Below are positions 21,250-32,730 of a DNA stretch of 64,000 nt, one piece after another. The position numbers and the translations under genes were made by a program. Each line of letters starts with the position of its first letter. Positions within the stretch are counted from its first letter, which is position 1. The notes beneath the pieces are model-generated. The model ran no database searches and had not been told where the DNA came from. It was given only the letters and a program-made list of their open reading frames with translations. The DNA is taken from assembly GCA_019914945.1 (NCBI GenBank), contig CM034103.1, forward strand, positions 7,502,001 to 7,566,000. Direction: 5' to 3'. This stretch comes from Typha latifolia (taxonomy: Eukaryota > Streptophyta > Magnoliopsida > Poales > Typhaceae).

Positions 21250-22521
21250 AAACTGTAAGATGATAATTTTTGTGAACTACAATGTAATTTTTGTTTACTT
21301 CTGTTCTTTCTGATGAGAGAATGTACTGAGGAACTTCGTAAGTTTCTTAAATTTATTCGTGTCTAGCTCTTATATCATTTGTTGTAACTTAGAATAGAGA
21401 ATACAGTCAAATTGTTGCATTTTTTATTTGCAATTATTCTCTTGTTATTTGTTCAATGATTCAAGTCTTTTCCTGTTACAAGATGTTGAATGTTACATTT
21501 TTTTAGAGAGGTGTGCTTGGCCCAGTTAAATTTGTTAAAACTATACAAAGAGAAAGGATTACAAGGAGAGAAGAGCTGCAAACACCTCAATGGGGACTAT
21601 GGAGGAAGAGGGTAAGTAGTTAACCATTTTCTCTAAATCTCTGAGCGAGATTCAGAGGCCTGTGTCATAAGAAGATATGCCTATTAACTTTCTAGAGGCG
21701 AGGTCTGAGTACCGAGAGCCTCCATTGAGACCAGGGGAGGATGGAGATCGGAGACCCGAAATGGCAGTGGACTTGGAAATTATTTCTTCACCTTGAACTG
21801 GATTGAAAACTTCAGTTGTATCATATATAACTCTGATCTCTGATCTGATCAAATTGATTTGATTGATTCATGTCTCAATCAGCCCCCAATTTTTGAATAA
21901 ATTTGTTCTATATATAGAGGATATTAGAGGTCCAACCTGGATAATGGTGAGAGATTCCAGAATATCGTCTTTCATTTATTTTAGCATTTTTTTCTTCTTG
22001 TATCATACCCCTGTTAATTAATATGTTTAATTTTGCAGAAGTTGTTTCATGAAAAGAGAAGTTGAAAGTATAGAGCTTGACCATACTATTTACTCTATAA
22101 GAATTATTCGTCCTCATAAATCTCGATATGGATATATATTGAAGAATGCTATTCGAAAATAGACCTGTATATCCATATAGAATAGTGTATTATGAAAAAT
22201 TGCACAAATGGATATAACTAATTCTGTTTATATGATTTTACACAGATCTATTTTCCTACGGATTGTGCTATAAGGTTCACTAATTTCACAATTTTACAAA
22301 CCAATTTTTGATAATCCGTCTCTCGAAGAAAAGAAATCTACACCTAATCTATATCTGGGTCTAGATTAAGCAACACTGATAACTAACTTTTACTATCTAT
22401 TTACAATCCTTATTCAAATCTGGAGAAGAGAAATGGATATGGATATGGTTTTTGCCGCCATCAAATCCATATACCAACATGTTCAAATACATGCAAATAG
22501 CTACGTAGATAAACAAATGTG
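21250..22521. other. 3' flank of the MEB-like gene
   Basis: No gene seen. The first few hundred bases must hold the 3' UTR; U-rich stretches and AATAGAGAATA near 21390 could serve poly(A) addition, but no strong AATAAA is present. The rest is AT-rich spacer without recognisable elements. Confidence 0.4.
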
Positions 22522-22529
22522 TACATGGA

Positions 22530-23481
22530 TAGAGGTGGCAATCGAGTCGGGTTAGCCAAGTTCGGGTCGGGTCGTGTTCAGGTTGGGTCGGGTTTGGCAA
22601 GGGTCAAAATAGTACTAACACAAACACAATCCGCTTAATAAATGGGTCAATTTTTTTAAATACGAACACGACCCGTTTATAAAATGGGTAACACGACACG
22701 ACCCGTTTAACCCGTTTAATAAATAAAATTTATTTTTTATATAACCCATTTAACCTGACACAATTCGTTTAACCCGTTTAATAAACATGTTATATTTTTT
22801 TATTCAACCGATTTAACCTGACACGACCTGTTTAACTCATCTATACAACCCATTAAAATATTTTACATCCATTTAATGTATTTACACGACAACACCCATT
22901 TAACAAAAAATATCACACATTTACACAAATCCATTAGATTTACAATATTACACGAATATTTAGTAAAAAAAATTCAAATTGGTTGATAAGCTCCCGGGGG
23001 GGCATCATCGAAGTTGGCGAAGCGGCGGTGGAGGCAAGGCTCCTAGAGCTGTCTCCCATGGTGACGAGCTCCGAATCTCTCGAGGAAGACAAGGTGGAAG
23101 AGATGTGGGAGAGGTCAAAGGTGATCGATGCGGCTGGAGATAGAGAGGCGATGGCAGGCCGAGATGGGGATAGAGGCACCAGTAGGCGGAGACAAGGGCG
23201 GAGGCACCGCGGCAGGCGGTAGACGGTCATGGCAAGCAGAGATGGGGAGCGGGGATGGTAGGCGGAGACAGGGAGAGAAGACGCGGTGGTAGGCGAAGAC
23301 AGGGAGTGGAGATGGTAAGCGGAGACACGGGAGGCAGTAGGCGGAGACGTGGGAGGCGACAAGCAAGGTGGTAGATGGTCGCCGCTGGGGAGAGATGGGG
23401 CAATTTTTTTTCTTTTGAAATGCTGAGGCAGCTGGAGAAGAGGAAGTGGAGATTGAGATTTGAGAGAGAGGGTTAGGTTAT

Positions 23482-23544
<63 letters not shown>

Positions 23545-23738
23545 GGTTTTGCGGGTGGACCCGACCCGACCCGTATACTTAAACGGGTCAAAACGAGTCA
23601 GTTGTGTAAACCCGAACACAACCCATTTATTAAACGGGTTAGGCGGGTTGGCCCGTTTACGACCCGAACCTGATTATATTAAACCCAAACCTGATTAAGA
23701 GCCGGGTTATTAGGTTGGGTTAAATTTTGCCACCCCTA
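22530..23738. mobile_element. hAT-like element, TAGRGGTGGCAA family, perfect TSD
   Basis: Ends TAGAGGTGGCAATCG and TTTTGCCACCCCTA form an inverted repeat typical of plant hAT elements, with subterminal repeats of GGGTCGGGT and AACCCGTTTAA words. The flanks are identical 8-bp duplications, TACATGGA (22522-22529 and 23739-23746). The 1209-bp interior has no transposase; it holds a GC-rich segment (22980-23400) whose Ser/Pro-rich open stretches on both strands look like composition artefacts, and a long TA tract. Confidence 0.82.
23486..23541. repeat. (TA)n microsatellite inside the hAT-like element
   Basis: About 56 bp of alternating TA next to the right subterminal repeats of the element. Confidence 0.93.
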
Positions 23739-23746
23739 TACATGGA

Positions 23747-24580
23747 TGCAGATGGACACTATATGGAGCATAAGATAATCAATAAGCATGACCATTCGAC
23801 ATGACCAACTACAACAGGTATAAAAGTGAAACATGTTGAAAAAATGAGAGCTTTTTTAGGACAAGCCCCACTGACCAATTAAAATTGTCTTTATCACAAG
23901 CAATAGGATCAAAAAAATTTAACATTATTGAAGAAACATGTCTCGATGATGTGGTAGTGACACTGGGATGAGCAAACTTCTCGTCAAGAAAAGGCGAGAG
24001 CGAACATCCCTCTCATTGAGGATTCTTATAGGAGCTCCCGTCTAGCTCAAGTCTCTATCGGTGAACAATTTCATGGTAAAAAAGATTCACTCAGGCCTGA
24101 CCACACTTTGTAGACAATGATGGGTGGCGGGAAGTTTCTCACAAGGAAAAGCAATCCTTATGGAGACTTAACTGCCCAAAGATGCACAAAAGGGAAACTA
24201 AGTGGAGTAGATTCATCCCCACTTGTAACCCCAGTCCACAATCTTCGTCTAGTTGATTAGAAGTTTTCATCCACTATCTTCTCTTCCTATAAGGTGCTTA
24301 CACATAAGTAGCCACACATTTATTTCCTCCTGCCACATCTGTTTGGCCTTCCTTTTCATCTAAGAAGTGGGTCATGTGTGGATCAGCTTACCAGCCCTAC
24401 ATCTCTCTACTTCCCGTTCTCCTTAGCTGACAAGTGTTTTCGCTGAGCTGAGTCAGGCCATAGCACCTCCTCTTGCAAAACAATTCTTCATTGCTTCTAC
24501 TGTATCCTTCTTGGACACATAAGCTTCTCTTACAAGTTCGCCACTCAATGGAATCAGATGACCCTAAGAAATTTGAAAAG
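23747..24580. other. Region without recognised gene
   Basis: Mixed-composition sequence left of the gypsy nest. No open frame with family resemblance and no element boundaries were found. Confidence 0.35.
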
Positions 24581-25425
24581 TGATACGATTCAGACTTCAC
24601 CGATGACGCCTCGAGCATGGATACACTTTAGGCATGTCTTTTATTCTTATTTTAGTGTTTATTTTACAGAAAAATAAGTTTTCTGTATGTCACGTTCGAA
24701 TGCAGATAGAGTGCATTCAAACGTAGTTGTGAATGCCTACATCAGGTTCGCAAAAATAGAAAACGTGAAATGTGCGTTTGAACACGATCGGACGCGTTCG
24801 AATGCGGATAGAGTGTGTTTGAACACGCTTGTGAACGCCTGCATTAGGTTCGCAAATAAAAAAAAATGCAAAATGTGCGTCGGGCGCGTTCGAACGCGAT
24901 CGGCGAAAATCTACTATTTTAGGGTTAATAATTGCCATTTTTGAATTTGTTTGGTTAGCCTCTAAAGGTGTGGATGGCAACCATGGAATCATTATTAATG
25001 AATTGAGTTTTCGCCCTGCCTCCTTCATCTTCTTCTCTCCCGTTCTTTCGTTCCCCGGCGACGCTGCTTCTAACCTCCCTCGACCGGCCAATCACCATAG
25101 TCCCTTAGGAGCGGCTCTCTCCTCCCCCTTCTTCCAATCTATCCATCACTTGCTCTAATCCTTCCATCACCCATAACCCTTCCATCACCACTTACTCATT
25201 GGTGCCACCCCATTAACGTCGGTCCACCACCATCCACCATCATCTAGGATCTCGTGCTTCCATCCACGGATCCTAAGACAGATTACCCGACATTCATCTA
25301 CTAATCAGATGATATCTCGAGATCCCGATATTCGATTCGCTTAAAACTTGCTTTGTTGAAATATCTTTTCCGGGGCTACAACATATCAAAATCTCACATC
25401 GATCCGATAGCGGCATCCTTTGAGA
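24581..25425 (+). repeat. Left LTR of an old gypsy element (TGATACGATT family)
   Basis: Starts TGATACGATTCAGACTTCAC and runs through U3 with GCGTTCGAACGCG-type subrepeats, then the GGTTAGCCTCTAAAGGTGTG leader region and the CTGCTTCTAACCTCCCTCG block. It breaks off near GCATCCTTTGAGATCCTAAT, before the ATCGTATCA end seen in the partner LTR. It pairs with the interrupted LTR at 25770-26120/30686-31178. Confidence 0.75.
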
Positions 25426-25769
25426 TCCTAATCCATGGAGTGGGCAGAACGATTATGAGCACAACCAACAGTCAGTTTGGCTGGTTGAACCTAACTCGAG
25501 TCACTGGGAGGATCTAATTTGGATCCACCAACTACATCTAACTCGACCTCCTGAGTGCAATCGGATGCACCAGATTTCTATTGCTGAACTGACATTGAGT
25601 CAATTGGTTCGACCACCCGAGGCCAAGTGGACTCAATGTAGACGGACCTGAATTCCACCTTGGACCAATAGGAGTACAAGTATCCAAGCTCGACTGAGGA
25701 TGACCCATTGAACATAGCAAGTTTGACTGGAGTCACCTTGAGGACAAGGTGTATGGAAGCGTGGTGGAT
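25426..25769 (+). pseudogene. Residual internal region of the old gypsy element
   Basis: Only about 340 bp separate the two old LTRs. The last part (CTTGAGGACAAGGTGTATGG, then AAGCGTGGTGGAT) equals the sequence just before the 3' LTR of the young element at 29796, so it is the 3' end of the internal region including the probable polypurine area. Gag and pol have been deleted. Confidence 0.65.
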
Positions 25770-26120
25770 TGATACGATTCAGACTTCACTGATGACGTCT
25801 CGAGCATGGATATACTTTAGGGGTGTCTTTTATTCTTATTTTAATGTTTATTTCATAGAAAAATAAGTTTTCTGTATGTCACGTTCGAACGCGGATGGAG
25901 TGCGTTCAAATGCGCTTGTGAACACCTACATCAAGTTCGCAAAAATAGAGAACGCAAAATGTGTGGTCGAATGTGATCGGGCGCATTCGAACATCGCATT
26001 CAAACGCGTATGGAGTGCGTTCGAATGCTCCTGTGAACGCTTGCATCAGTTTCGCAAATACAAAGAACGCAAAATGTGCGTTCGAACGCGATCGGGCGTG
26101 TTCGAACGCGATCAGCAAAA
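25770..26120 (+). repeat. Right LTR of the old gypsy element, first part (interrupted)
   Basis: Starts TGATACGATTCAGACTTCAC and includes the TTCGAACGCG subrepeats. It is cut at the target site CAAAA by the young element and resumes at 30686. Confidence 0.8.
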
Positions 26121-26902
26121 TGATACGATTCGGACTTCACCGACGTCGTCTCGAGCATGGATTCACTTTAGGAGTGTTTTTATTTCATGTTTTAGTGTTT
26201 AATTTCCATTAAAATAAGTTTACTGTAAGTCGCGTTCGAACGCGGGTGGAGTGAGTTCGAACGCGGTGCGTTCGAACGCACTGTGAACGCCTGCATCGCG
26301 TTCGCAAATACCGACATGCGCGTTCGATTGCGCGTTCGAATGCCTACATCGCGTTCGCAAATCCAGAAGAGCGAACTCGGTGCGTTCGAACGCGGTCGGG
26401 CGAGTTCGAACGCGGTCGACGAAAATTGTGTTTTTAGGGTTAATTTGAGTTGTTGGTTAGCCTATAAAAGGATGTGGTAGGCAACCAAATTGATTATTGA
26501 TTATTGAGATTGAGTTTTGCCTTGCCTCCTTCGACCATCACTTTTCACCGGTGCCACCACATTAACGCCGGTCCACCTTCAACCACCATTACCTAGGATC
26601 ACGTGCCTCCATCCACGGATCCAAAACAGACCATCTGACCTTTGTCCACAAATCGGACGATATCTCGAGATCCACATATCTGATTCGCCTGCAACTCGAT
26701 TTGTTGGAAAGATCGTTTCTGGGGCTACAACATATCAAAGTTTTACGTTGATCCGACGGCGGCATATTTCGAAATCTTATTTCAAATTTCTATGCCAGAT
26801 CTAGTCCAGATCAAGAATTGGAAGAGATCGACCCTTTACCAAAAAGGCGTGATCGTATCAAGCTGGTATCAGAGCTCCATAGCCAGAGGTGTGATCGTAT
26901 CA
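26121..26902 (+). repeat. 5' LTR of the young gypsy element
   Basis: 782 bp. U3 carries palindromic CGCGTTCGAACGCG subrepeats, a TATA box at 26463-26470 and the usual R/U5 region. Compared with the 3' LTR it lacks about 170 bp after CTTGCCTCCTTCG and has an extra TTCGAA subrepeat block. Its last 42 bp duplicate the LTR end plus a primer-binding-site copy. Confidence 0.85.
26463..26470 (+). promoter_or_regulatory. LTR TATA box
   Basis: TATAAAAG in the context AGCCTATAAAAGGATG, about 340 bp into the LTR. The same word is at 30085-30092 in the 3' LTR and, reversed, near 39570 in the solo LTR. It is the expected core promoter of the element. Confidence 0.7.
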
Positions 26903-26905
26903 AGC

Positions 26906-26917
26906 TGGTATCAGAGC
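26906..26917 (+). other. Primer-binding site, initiator-Met tRNA type
   Basis: TGGTATCAGAGC starts 3 bp after the 5' LTR end. A decoy copy lies inside the LTR at 26864-26875, and another inside the 3' LTR at about 30642-30653. Confidence 0.85.
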
Positions 26918-26943
26918 CACCATTCCTCGGACAAGCGCTTCCA

Positions 26944-28278
26944 ATGACGACAACCAGATCCATGACTGCACGGCGAGATGATGAAGAAGAGATTCTCCCA
27001 ATAGAGGAGGGAGAAACGATTGCAGGGACTTCCACCCGTGGAACCGCCCGATCTAATCAGAATACGGAAGAACCTAGCGTTCAAGCCGTGTTGGGGTCTC
27101 TTTCAGAGCAAATGGCCATCAACAACCAGATGATGATGGAGATGATGCGGGAACTACGGGCGACAAGGGAAGCAATGGCGAACGGGAAAGCACCATCGAC
27201 CCCACGACACGAGTCCACCCCCTTGAACCCACCGCCACCGGTTCAGCCTTTGCAACCACAAGAGCCGCTGCTACCACCACCCTATGGGCAGAGGCAAGCA
27301 AGGATGGTTACACCAGGTCCAGTTGCAGGTGAACCCATCCGACGGATGAACCACTATGGAGACCGCCTTGGAGATCAAGATCCGTAGGCGGGTCAATACG
27401 ATCCGGAACCACAACAAGTTAATCAAAACCGAAGGAGGGATCATCAACCCTTCATGGTGCATCCTCCCCTGGTTAGACAAGGACAAGATCCGGAACGAGA
27501 CAATGGCATCCGTGGACAAGTCGTGCGTCTCGAATTCCCCAAGTTCAAAGGTGGCGACCCGATCGATTGGTTGTATAGGGCGGAGCAATTCTTTCCATAC
27601 CAATGGGATCGCTGCGGTAAACCGATGGGATCGTTGATGCTAATCGATGGATTGGAGGAAGCGGAGGACGAGTTTGCAGCTGAAGGTGCAGATGTGGCTG
27701 GACATCAAGGAGAAGAAGCTGAGGAGCAACCCGTGGAGGACAGGATAGTCGAAATCTCCCTCCACACCTATTCGGGGACAGCTACGCCAAAGACCTTGCG
27801 GGTGAACGGGGTAGTCAAGAAAACCACAGTGAGAATCTTGATTGACACAGGGTCCACCCACAACTTCATTGACAAGAGGCTCCTTAGGAAGATTGGGCTC
27901 GAGTCGGAACCCATGGAAGGGTTCGATGTGACGATCGGAGATGGCACCACATTGCGAGCAGATTTTATTTGTGGAGGTGTGGAATTGAAGGTGCAAGGCC
28001 AAACTTTCACATTGGACCTTTATCCGTTGGCCTTGCAAGGTGCCGATATTGTTTTGGGGACTCAATGGCTTCAAAGCTTGGGGCCCGTAACATTTGATTT
28101 CTCAAACCTCACACTGACATTTCGGAGGAATGGAAGAAGGGTGCTGCTGGATGGAAATCAACCGCGGCAAGGGCCGACATTGCAACCACTTGTGGGTGTT
28201 TTCCTTGTGCAGGGGACCGAGCTCTACTATTGCAAATGGCTATTGTTGAACCAGAACATCCACCACCAAGGGAAGTAG
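26944..28278 (+). pseudogene. Gypsy gag-protease frame (capsid core deleted, one internal stop)
   Basis: The likely Gag start is ATG 26944 (MTTTRSMTARRDDEEE). The frame reaches a TAG at 27385-27387 and continues in the same phase to 28278. After LEFPKFKGGDPIDWLYRAEQ, the start of the retrotrans_gag domain, the sequence jumps almost directly to protease: capsid core and zinc knuckle are missing. The aspartic protease is intact in outline, with the catalytic motif ILIDTGSTHNFID at about 27835 and the ADIVLGTQWL flap/helix region. Gag would form particles and protease cleave the polyprotein; this copy cannot make a normal particle. Confidence 0.8.
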
Positions 28279-29729
28279 CCTCTGACATGGAAGAGCTGCT
28301 GCAGGAGTTTCAGGATCTCTTCAAGGAACCCCAAGGACTACCGCCGAATCGTAGTCATGACCATCGCATCCAAATCATTCCAGGGGTTGAACCTGTGAAT
28401 GTCCGACCCTATCGGTACCCGCATGTCCAGAAGGAAGAGATCAGTAAATTGGTGGAGGAAATGCTCGAGCAAGGGATTATTCAACCGAGTAGAAGTAACT
28501 ACTCATCGCCGGTGCTGCTGGTTCGGAAGAAAGACCGGAGTTGGCGATTTTGCGTCGACTACCGAGCCTTGAATGCAATTACTGTCAAGGACTGGTATCC
28601 AATACCGGTGATCGAGGAGTTGCTGGATGAGCTCACAGGGTCGGCCTACTTCAGCAAACTTGACTTAAGAGTGGGATACCATCAAATCCGAGTCGACCCT
28701 GAAGATGTACACAAAACGGCGTTCCGAACTCACGATGGCCACTATGAGTTCGGAGTCATGCCGTTTGGGCTCACCAATGCACCGGCCACCTTCCAAGGGC
28801 TGATGAATGACCTCTTCCGCCCACTCTTGCGTCGGTACGTGCTCGTCTTCTTTGATGATATTCTAGTATACAGCAGGAATTGGAGTAAGCACTTGCGGCA
28901 CGTGCGGGAGGTATTAAATATCTTGCGACAAAACCAGCTAAAAGTTAAGATGAGCAAGTGTCTTTGGGGAGAGTCAAGAGTGGAGTACTTGGGGCATATA
29001 ATCTCTGTAAAAGGAGTGGAAGCTGACCCAAGCAAGATGAAGAATATGGTGGATTGGCCGATTCCTACTAATCAAAAGGAATTGAGGGGATTCCTTGGAT
29101 TGACAGGGTACTACCGGCGATTTGTTGCCAACTATGTCAAAATTGCTGCCCCGCTGACCTCCTTACTCAGAAAAGGTGGGTTTCAATGGACGAGCAAAGC
29201 AACGGAGGCCTTCGAAGCCTTGAAGACAGCTATGTCTACAGCTCCGGTTCTAGCACTACCAGATTTCGGCAAGCCCTTTGTGGTGGAGTGCGACGCTTCG
29301 GGTGAGGGCATTGGAGCAGTTTTGATGCAAGAGGGCAGACCCGTGGCATATATGAGCAAAGCATTGTCAAGTCAGTCGCGACAGCTATCTACCTACGAGC
29401 GCGAAATGCTAGCGATTCTACACGCCGTCACCAAATGGCGACCCTACTTAATTGGCCAACGATTTACTATCCGCACGGACCAGCGTAGCTTACCTTACTT
29501 CATGGAGCAACGTGTGCACACCCCAGCCCAACATCGGTGGGTCACGAAACTCCTTGGGTATGACTACAAATTAGTCTACAAAAAGGAGATTGAAAATCGA
29601 GCCGCCGATGCTCTTTCGCGCCAGCCGGACACAAGTGAGCTTGCCGCTCTTTCAAAGACCAAAGCATTTCCTATATCTTCGAGATATGTGGGGAACCAAT
29701 GCGGAAGATCATACCATGGAGGAACTTAA
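28230..29729 (+). pseudogene. Gypsy reverse transcriptase-RNase H (integrase absent)
   Basis: A 499-codon frame, shifted relative to gag-protease near 28220-28278. The RT palm and fingers are visible: WRFCVDYRALNAITVKDWYP, KLDLRVGYHQIRV, YEFGVMPFGLTNAPATFQ and the catalytic FFDDILVYS. RNase H follows (VECDASGEGIGAVLMQEGRP, LPYFMEQRVHTPAQHRW, NRAADALSRQP). The frame ends soon after, and 3' LTR follows within 70 bp, so the integrase zinc-binding, DDE and C-terminal domains are deleted. It would copy element RNA into DNA but not integrate it. Confidence 0.88.
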
Positions 29730-29795
29730 GCCGAGTTCAAAGATCGCTTCACAAACTTCAAACCTTGAGGACAAGGTTGCGGAAGCGTGGTGGAT

Positions 29796-30680
29796 TGATA
29801 CGATTCGGACTTCACCGACGTCGTCTCGAGCATGGATTCACTTTAGGAGTGTTTTTATTTCATGTTTTAGTGTTTAATTTCCATTAAAATAAGTTTTCTG
29901 TAAGTCGCGTTCGAACGCGGGTGGAGTGAGTTCGAACGCGGTGCGTTCGAACACACTGTGAACGCTTGCATCGCGTTCGCAAATCCAGAAGAGCGAACTC
30001 GGTGCGTTCGAACGCGGTCGGGCGAGTTCGAACGCGGTCGATGAAAATTGTGTTTTTAGGGTTAATTTGAGTTGTTGGTTAGCCTATAAAAGGATGTGGT
30101 AGGCAACCAAATTGATTATTGATTATTGAGATTGAGTTTTGCCTTGCCTCCTTCGTCTTCTTCGCTCCCGTTCTCTCAATCCCCGGCGACGCCGCTTCTA
30201 ACCTCCCTCGTCCGGCTAATCACCCTAGTCCCTTAGGGGCGGCCCTCTTCTCCCCCTTCGTCCAATCTATCCAACACTTGCCCTAACCTCTCCATCAACC
30301 ACAACCCTTCCACCATCACTTTTCACCGGTGCCACCACATTAACGCCGGTCCACCTTCAACCACCATTACCTAGGATCACGTGCCTCCATCCACGGATCC
30401 AAAACAGACCATCTGACCTTTGTCCACAAATTGGACGATATCTTGAGATCCCCACATCTGATTCGCCTGTAACTAGATTTGTTGGAAAGCTCGTTTCTGG
30501 GGCTACAACATATCAAAGTTTTACGTCGATTCGACGGCGGCATATTTCGGGATCTTATTTCAAAGTTCTGTGCCAGATCTAGTCCAGATCAAGAATTGGA
30601 AGAGATCGACCCTTTACCAAAAAGGCGTGATCGTATCAAGCTGGTATCAGAGCTCCATAGCCAGAGGTGTGATCGTATCA
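29796..30680 (+). repeat. 3' LTR of the young gypsy element
   Basis: 885 bp, starts TGATACGATTCGG directly after GCGTGGTGGAT. It contains the segment missing from the 5' LTR (CCGTTCTCTCAATCCCCGGC region) and the same terminal 42-bp unit ending GTGATCGTATCA at 30680, then the target duplication CAAAA. Confidence 0.87.
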
Positions 30681-30685
30681 CAAAA

Positions 30686-31178
30686 ATGAACTATTTTTGG
30701 GTTAATAATTGCCATTTTTGAATTATTTAGTTAGCCTCTAAAAGTGTGGATGACAACCATGGAATCATTATTGATGAATTGAGTTTTTGCCTCGTCTCCT
30801 TCATCTTCTTCTCTCCCGTTCTCTCGTTCCCCGGCGATGCCGCTTCTAACCTCCCTCGACCGGCCAATTACCCTAGTCCCTTAGTGGGCAGCCCTCTCCT
30901 CCCCCTTCTTCCAATCTATCCATCACTTGCCCTAATCCTAAGATAGACTACCCGATGTTCATCCACTAATCGGATGATATCTCAAGATCCTAACATCCGA
31001 TTCAATTAAAACTTTCTTTGTTGGAAAGCTCTTTTCTAGAGCTATAACATATCAAAATTTCACATTAATCTAACAGCAGCATCCTTCGGGATCTATTTCT
31101 AAAGTTCTGTGTCAAATCTTGTCTAGATCTAAAAATCAGAATAGATCAAGCCTTTGGCGAGAAAGGGAGATCGTATCA
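30686..31178 (+). repeat. Right LTR of the old gypsy element, second part
   Basis: Resumes the interrupted LTR (GGGTTAATAATTGCCATTTT, GTGTGGATGACAACCATGGA as in the left LTR) and ends AGGGAGATCGTATCA at 31178. There is no primer-binding-site copy at this end. The outer flanks (AAAAG left of 24581; GAAGT right) do not match, so the target duplication is lost or the two LTRs come from different insertions. Confidence 0.72.
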
Positions 31179-32730
31179 GAAGTACATGATCTGCCTCTCA
31201 TTCTCCAACTTCTTAGAGAATCTTTTCCAAGCTTTCTCACTCAATGGTGGGTTTAGAAGATAAGTTGGTCATGGTGAGTAGCATTGAAATTACACTTGCA
31301 CTTTACGTCAAGGTCCTCCATGTTGGAAGTGGTGGATGAAGAAGATTAGGGAGAGGAGATCCATTGTCCCCTTCCCCTTGCATGAGCTTCCTAGAGAAAC
31401 TATCCGAGTTGGTTTTCTATGTTGGGAAGTGATTTCATCCTCAAATAACCCTAGTTGGTAGACTAAGGCACTGCCAACGTATCTCTCACTTAATGTGTTA
31501 TGAATTAGCCATGTGGGCTATAACTCAATTCCATTGAGTTCGGTGCCTTGAGGTGGTTAGGGGCATTTACGTCTTTTCTCTTGACTAGCTATCTATTTAT
31601 ATTTATCTTTTATTTGCTTATTAGATGACTCTTATAGTTTAGACCCTATGTTTGGTGTATTTGTTTTTAATCATTTGGTTATGTGGAGGAATTGTTGCTT
31701 AAGTGAATTAGTCAGACTCGAGCCTATTCGATTTGGGTAACTTAGTCAAGTTAGGGAGCTACCTATAAACATTGTGATGTACACCAGAGTCGATCATCTT
31801 TGGATTATTGAAATCCTAGCTAGTCTATCTCTCTTGTTCTCTCTCTCCTCATTTGTCAACCATCACCAAGCTTGGTCGACCAAGCTGCTTACCTTCTCGC
31901 TCAACCAACCCCCTTGACTCTAAGGAATGGTCTATTTTTTCCCTCCTCCCTTCTTCCCTAAACTATCCCTATAGCCTTACACCACCACCAAAGCACACCA
32001 CCATAACCATTGTTGCCCTACCCTCGTTGAGCATCACCACCACCACCACTCAGTCACCATTTCGCTGATCCATTCTAATAGATTCAATTGTCCATCCAAA
32101 TCTATCAAACATTTAAATCTTGTTCTGATCCATTTGTTGAATCGCAAGGACCCTCTTAACCTTAAAGCTTCACGGTAGACCTAGCTTCCAAACCGAAGGT
32201 CGGATCATGAACTGGAGACCATATTCATACTCGCACCACTTGTGGATAGGAAGGCATCTTCAAGATCGTATCATAATGTTCATGGATTACTCTCTTTAAC
32301 CTTCATTTTGGTTGTTGGAGAGAGAAGTCAATAAAGGAGAACAATAGTTCTTTTGGAGTCCTTCTGGTGTTGGACTTGGATTGCTATTGGAGGAACGAGA
32401 TGACCCAGTTTAGGGCGATCATCACTTGTGAGGATATCTCTTATATCCCTAATAGAGTTTGGGCAATGACCGAGGATTTCAAGTATTCAACGGGCATCCG
32501 AGTTATTACTTAGATGCAAGTTTCCATTTGTAACGGTCTAATCAGTTAGGAGTAACCATTATAGGTACTTGCGCATGGATGGCTCTTGAAAGCTCGAGAG
32601 AGTGGCCACACATGGAAGATATTGGTAGAGCTCGGTGAGGGTGGTGGTGGTGGACGGTGATCGGTGATCAGGTTGAGCTAGGGTTGTTGGAAGTTACATT
32701 AACAACTACTCCTAATGCAAGAAAATAACT
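31179..32730. other. Region without recognised gene
   Basis: About 1.5 kb of CT-rich and mixed sequence. Short open stretches (for example 31853-32068, Thr/Ser/Pro-rich) look like composition effects. No family or boundary recognised. Confidence 0.35.

Larger units (their letters stand above)
26121..30680 (+). mobile_element. Complete-ended, non-autonomous Ty3/gypsy element with TSD CAAAA
   Basis: Both LTRs start TGATACGATTCGG and end GTGATCGTATCA. The 5-bp target duplication CAAAA is perfect (26116-26120 and 30681-30685). The 4560-bp element inserted into the right LTR of an older relative. The primer-binding site (TGGTATCAGAGC, 26906-26917) fits initiator-Met tRNA. The internal region codes a shortened gag, protease, reverse transcriptase and RNase H but lacks the gag capsid core and the whole integrase. 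The LTRs look nearly identical apart from indels, so it is young; with those domains missing it must have been mobilised by a helper (inference). Confidence 0.88.

Noticed and set aside
22940..23366. Overlapping long open stretches on both strands, Ser/Pro- or Arg/Glu-rich
   Set aside because: GC-rich interior of a hAT-like element; both strands and several frames are open at once, a composition effect.
24576..31183. 5-bp target duplication for the old gypsy element
   Set aside because: AAAAG and GAAGT differ, so I do not claim both old LTRs come from one intact insertion.
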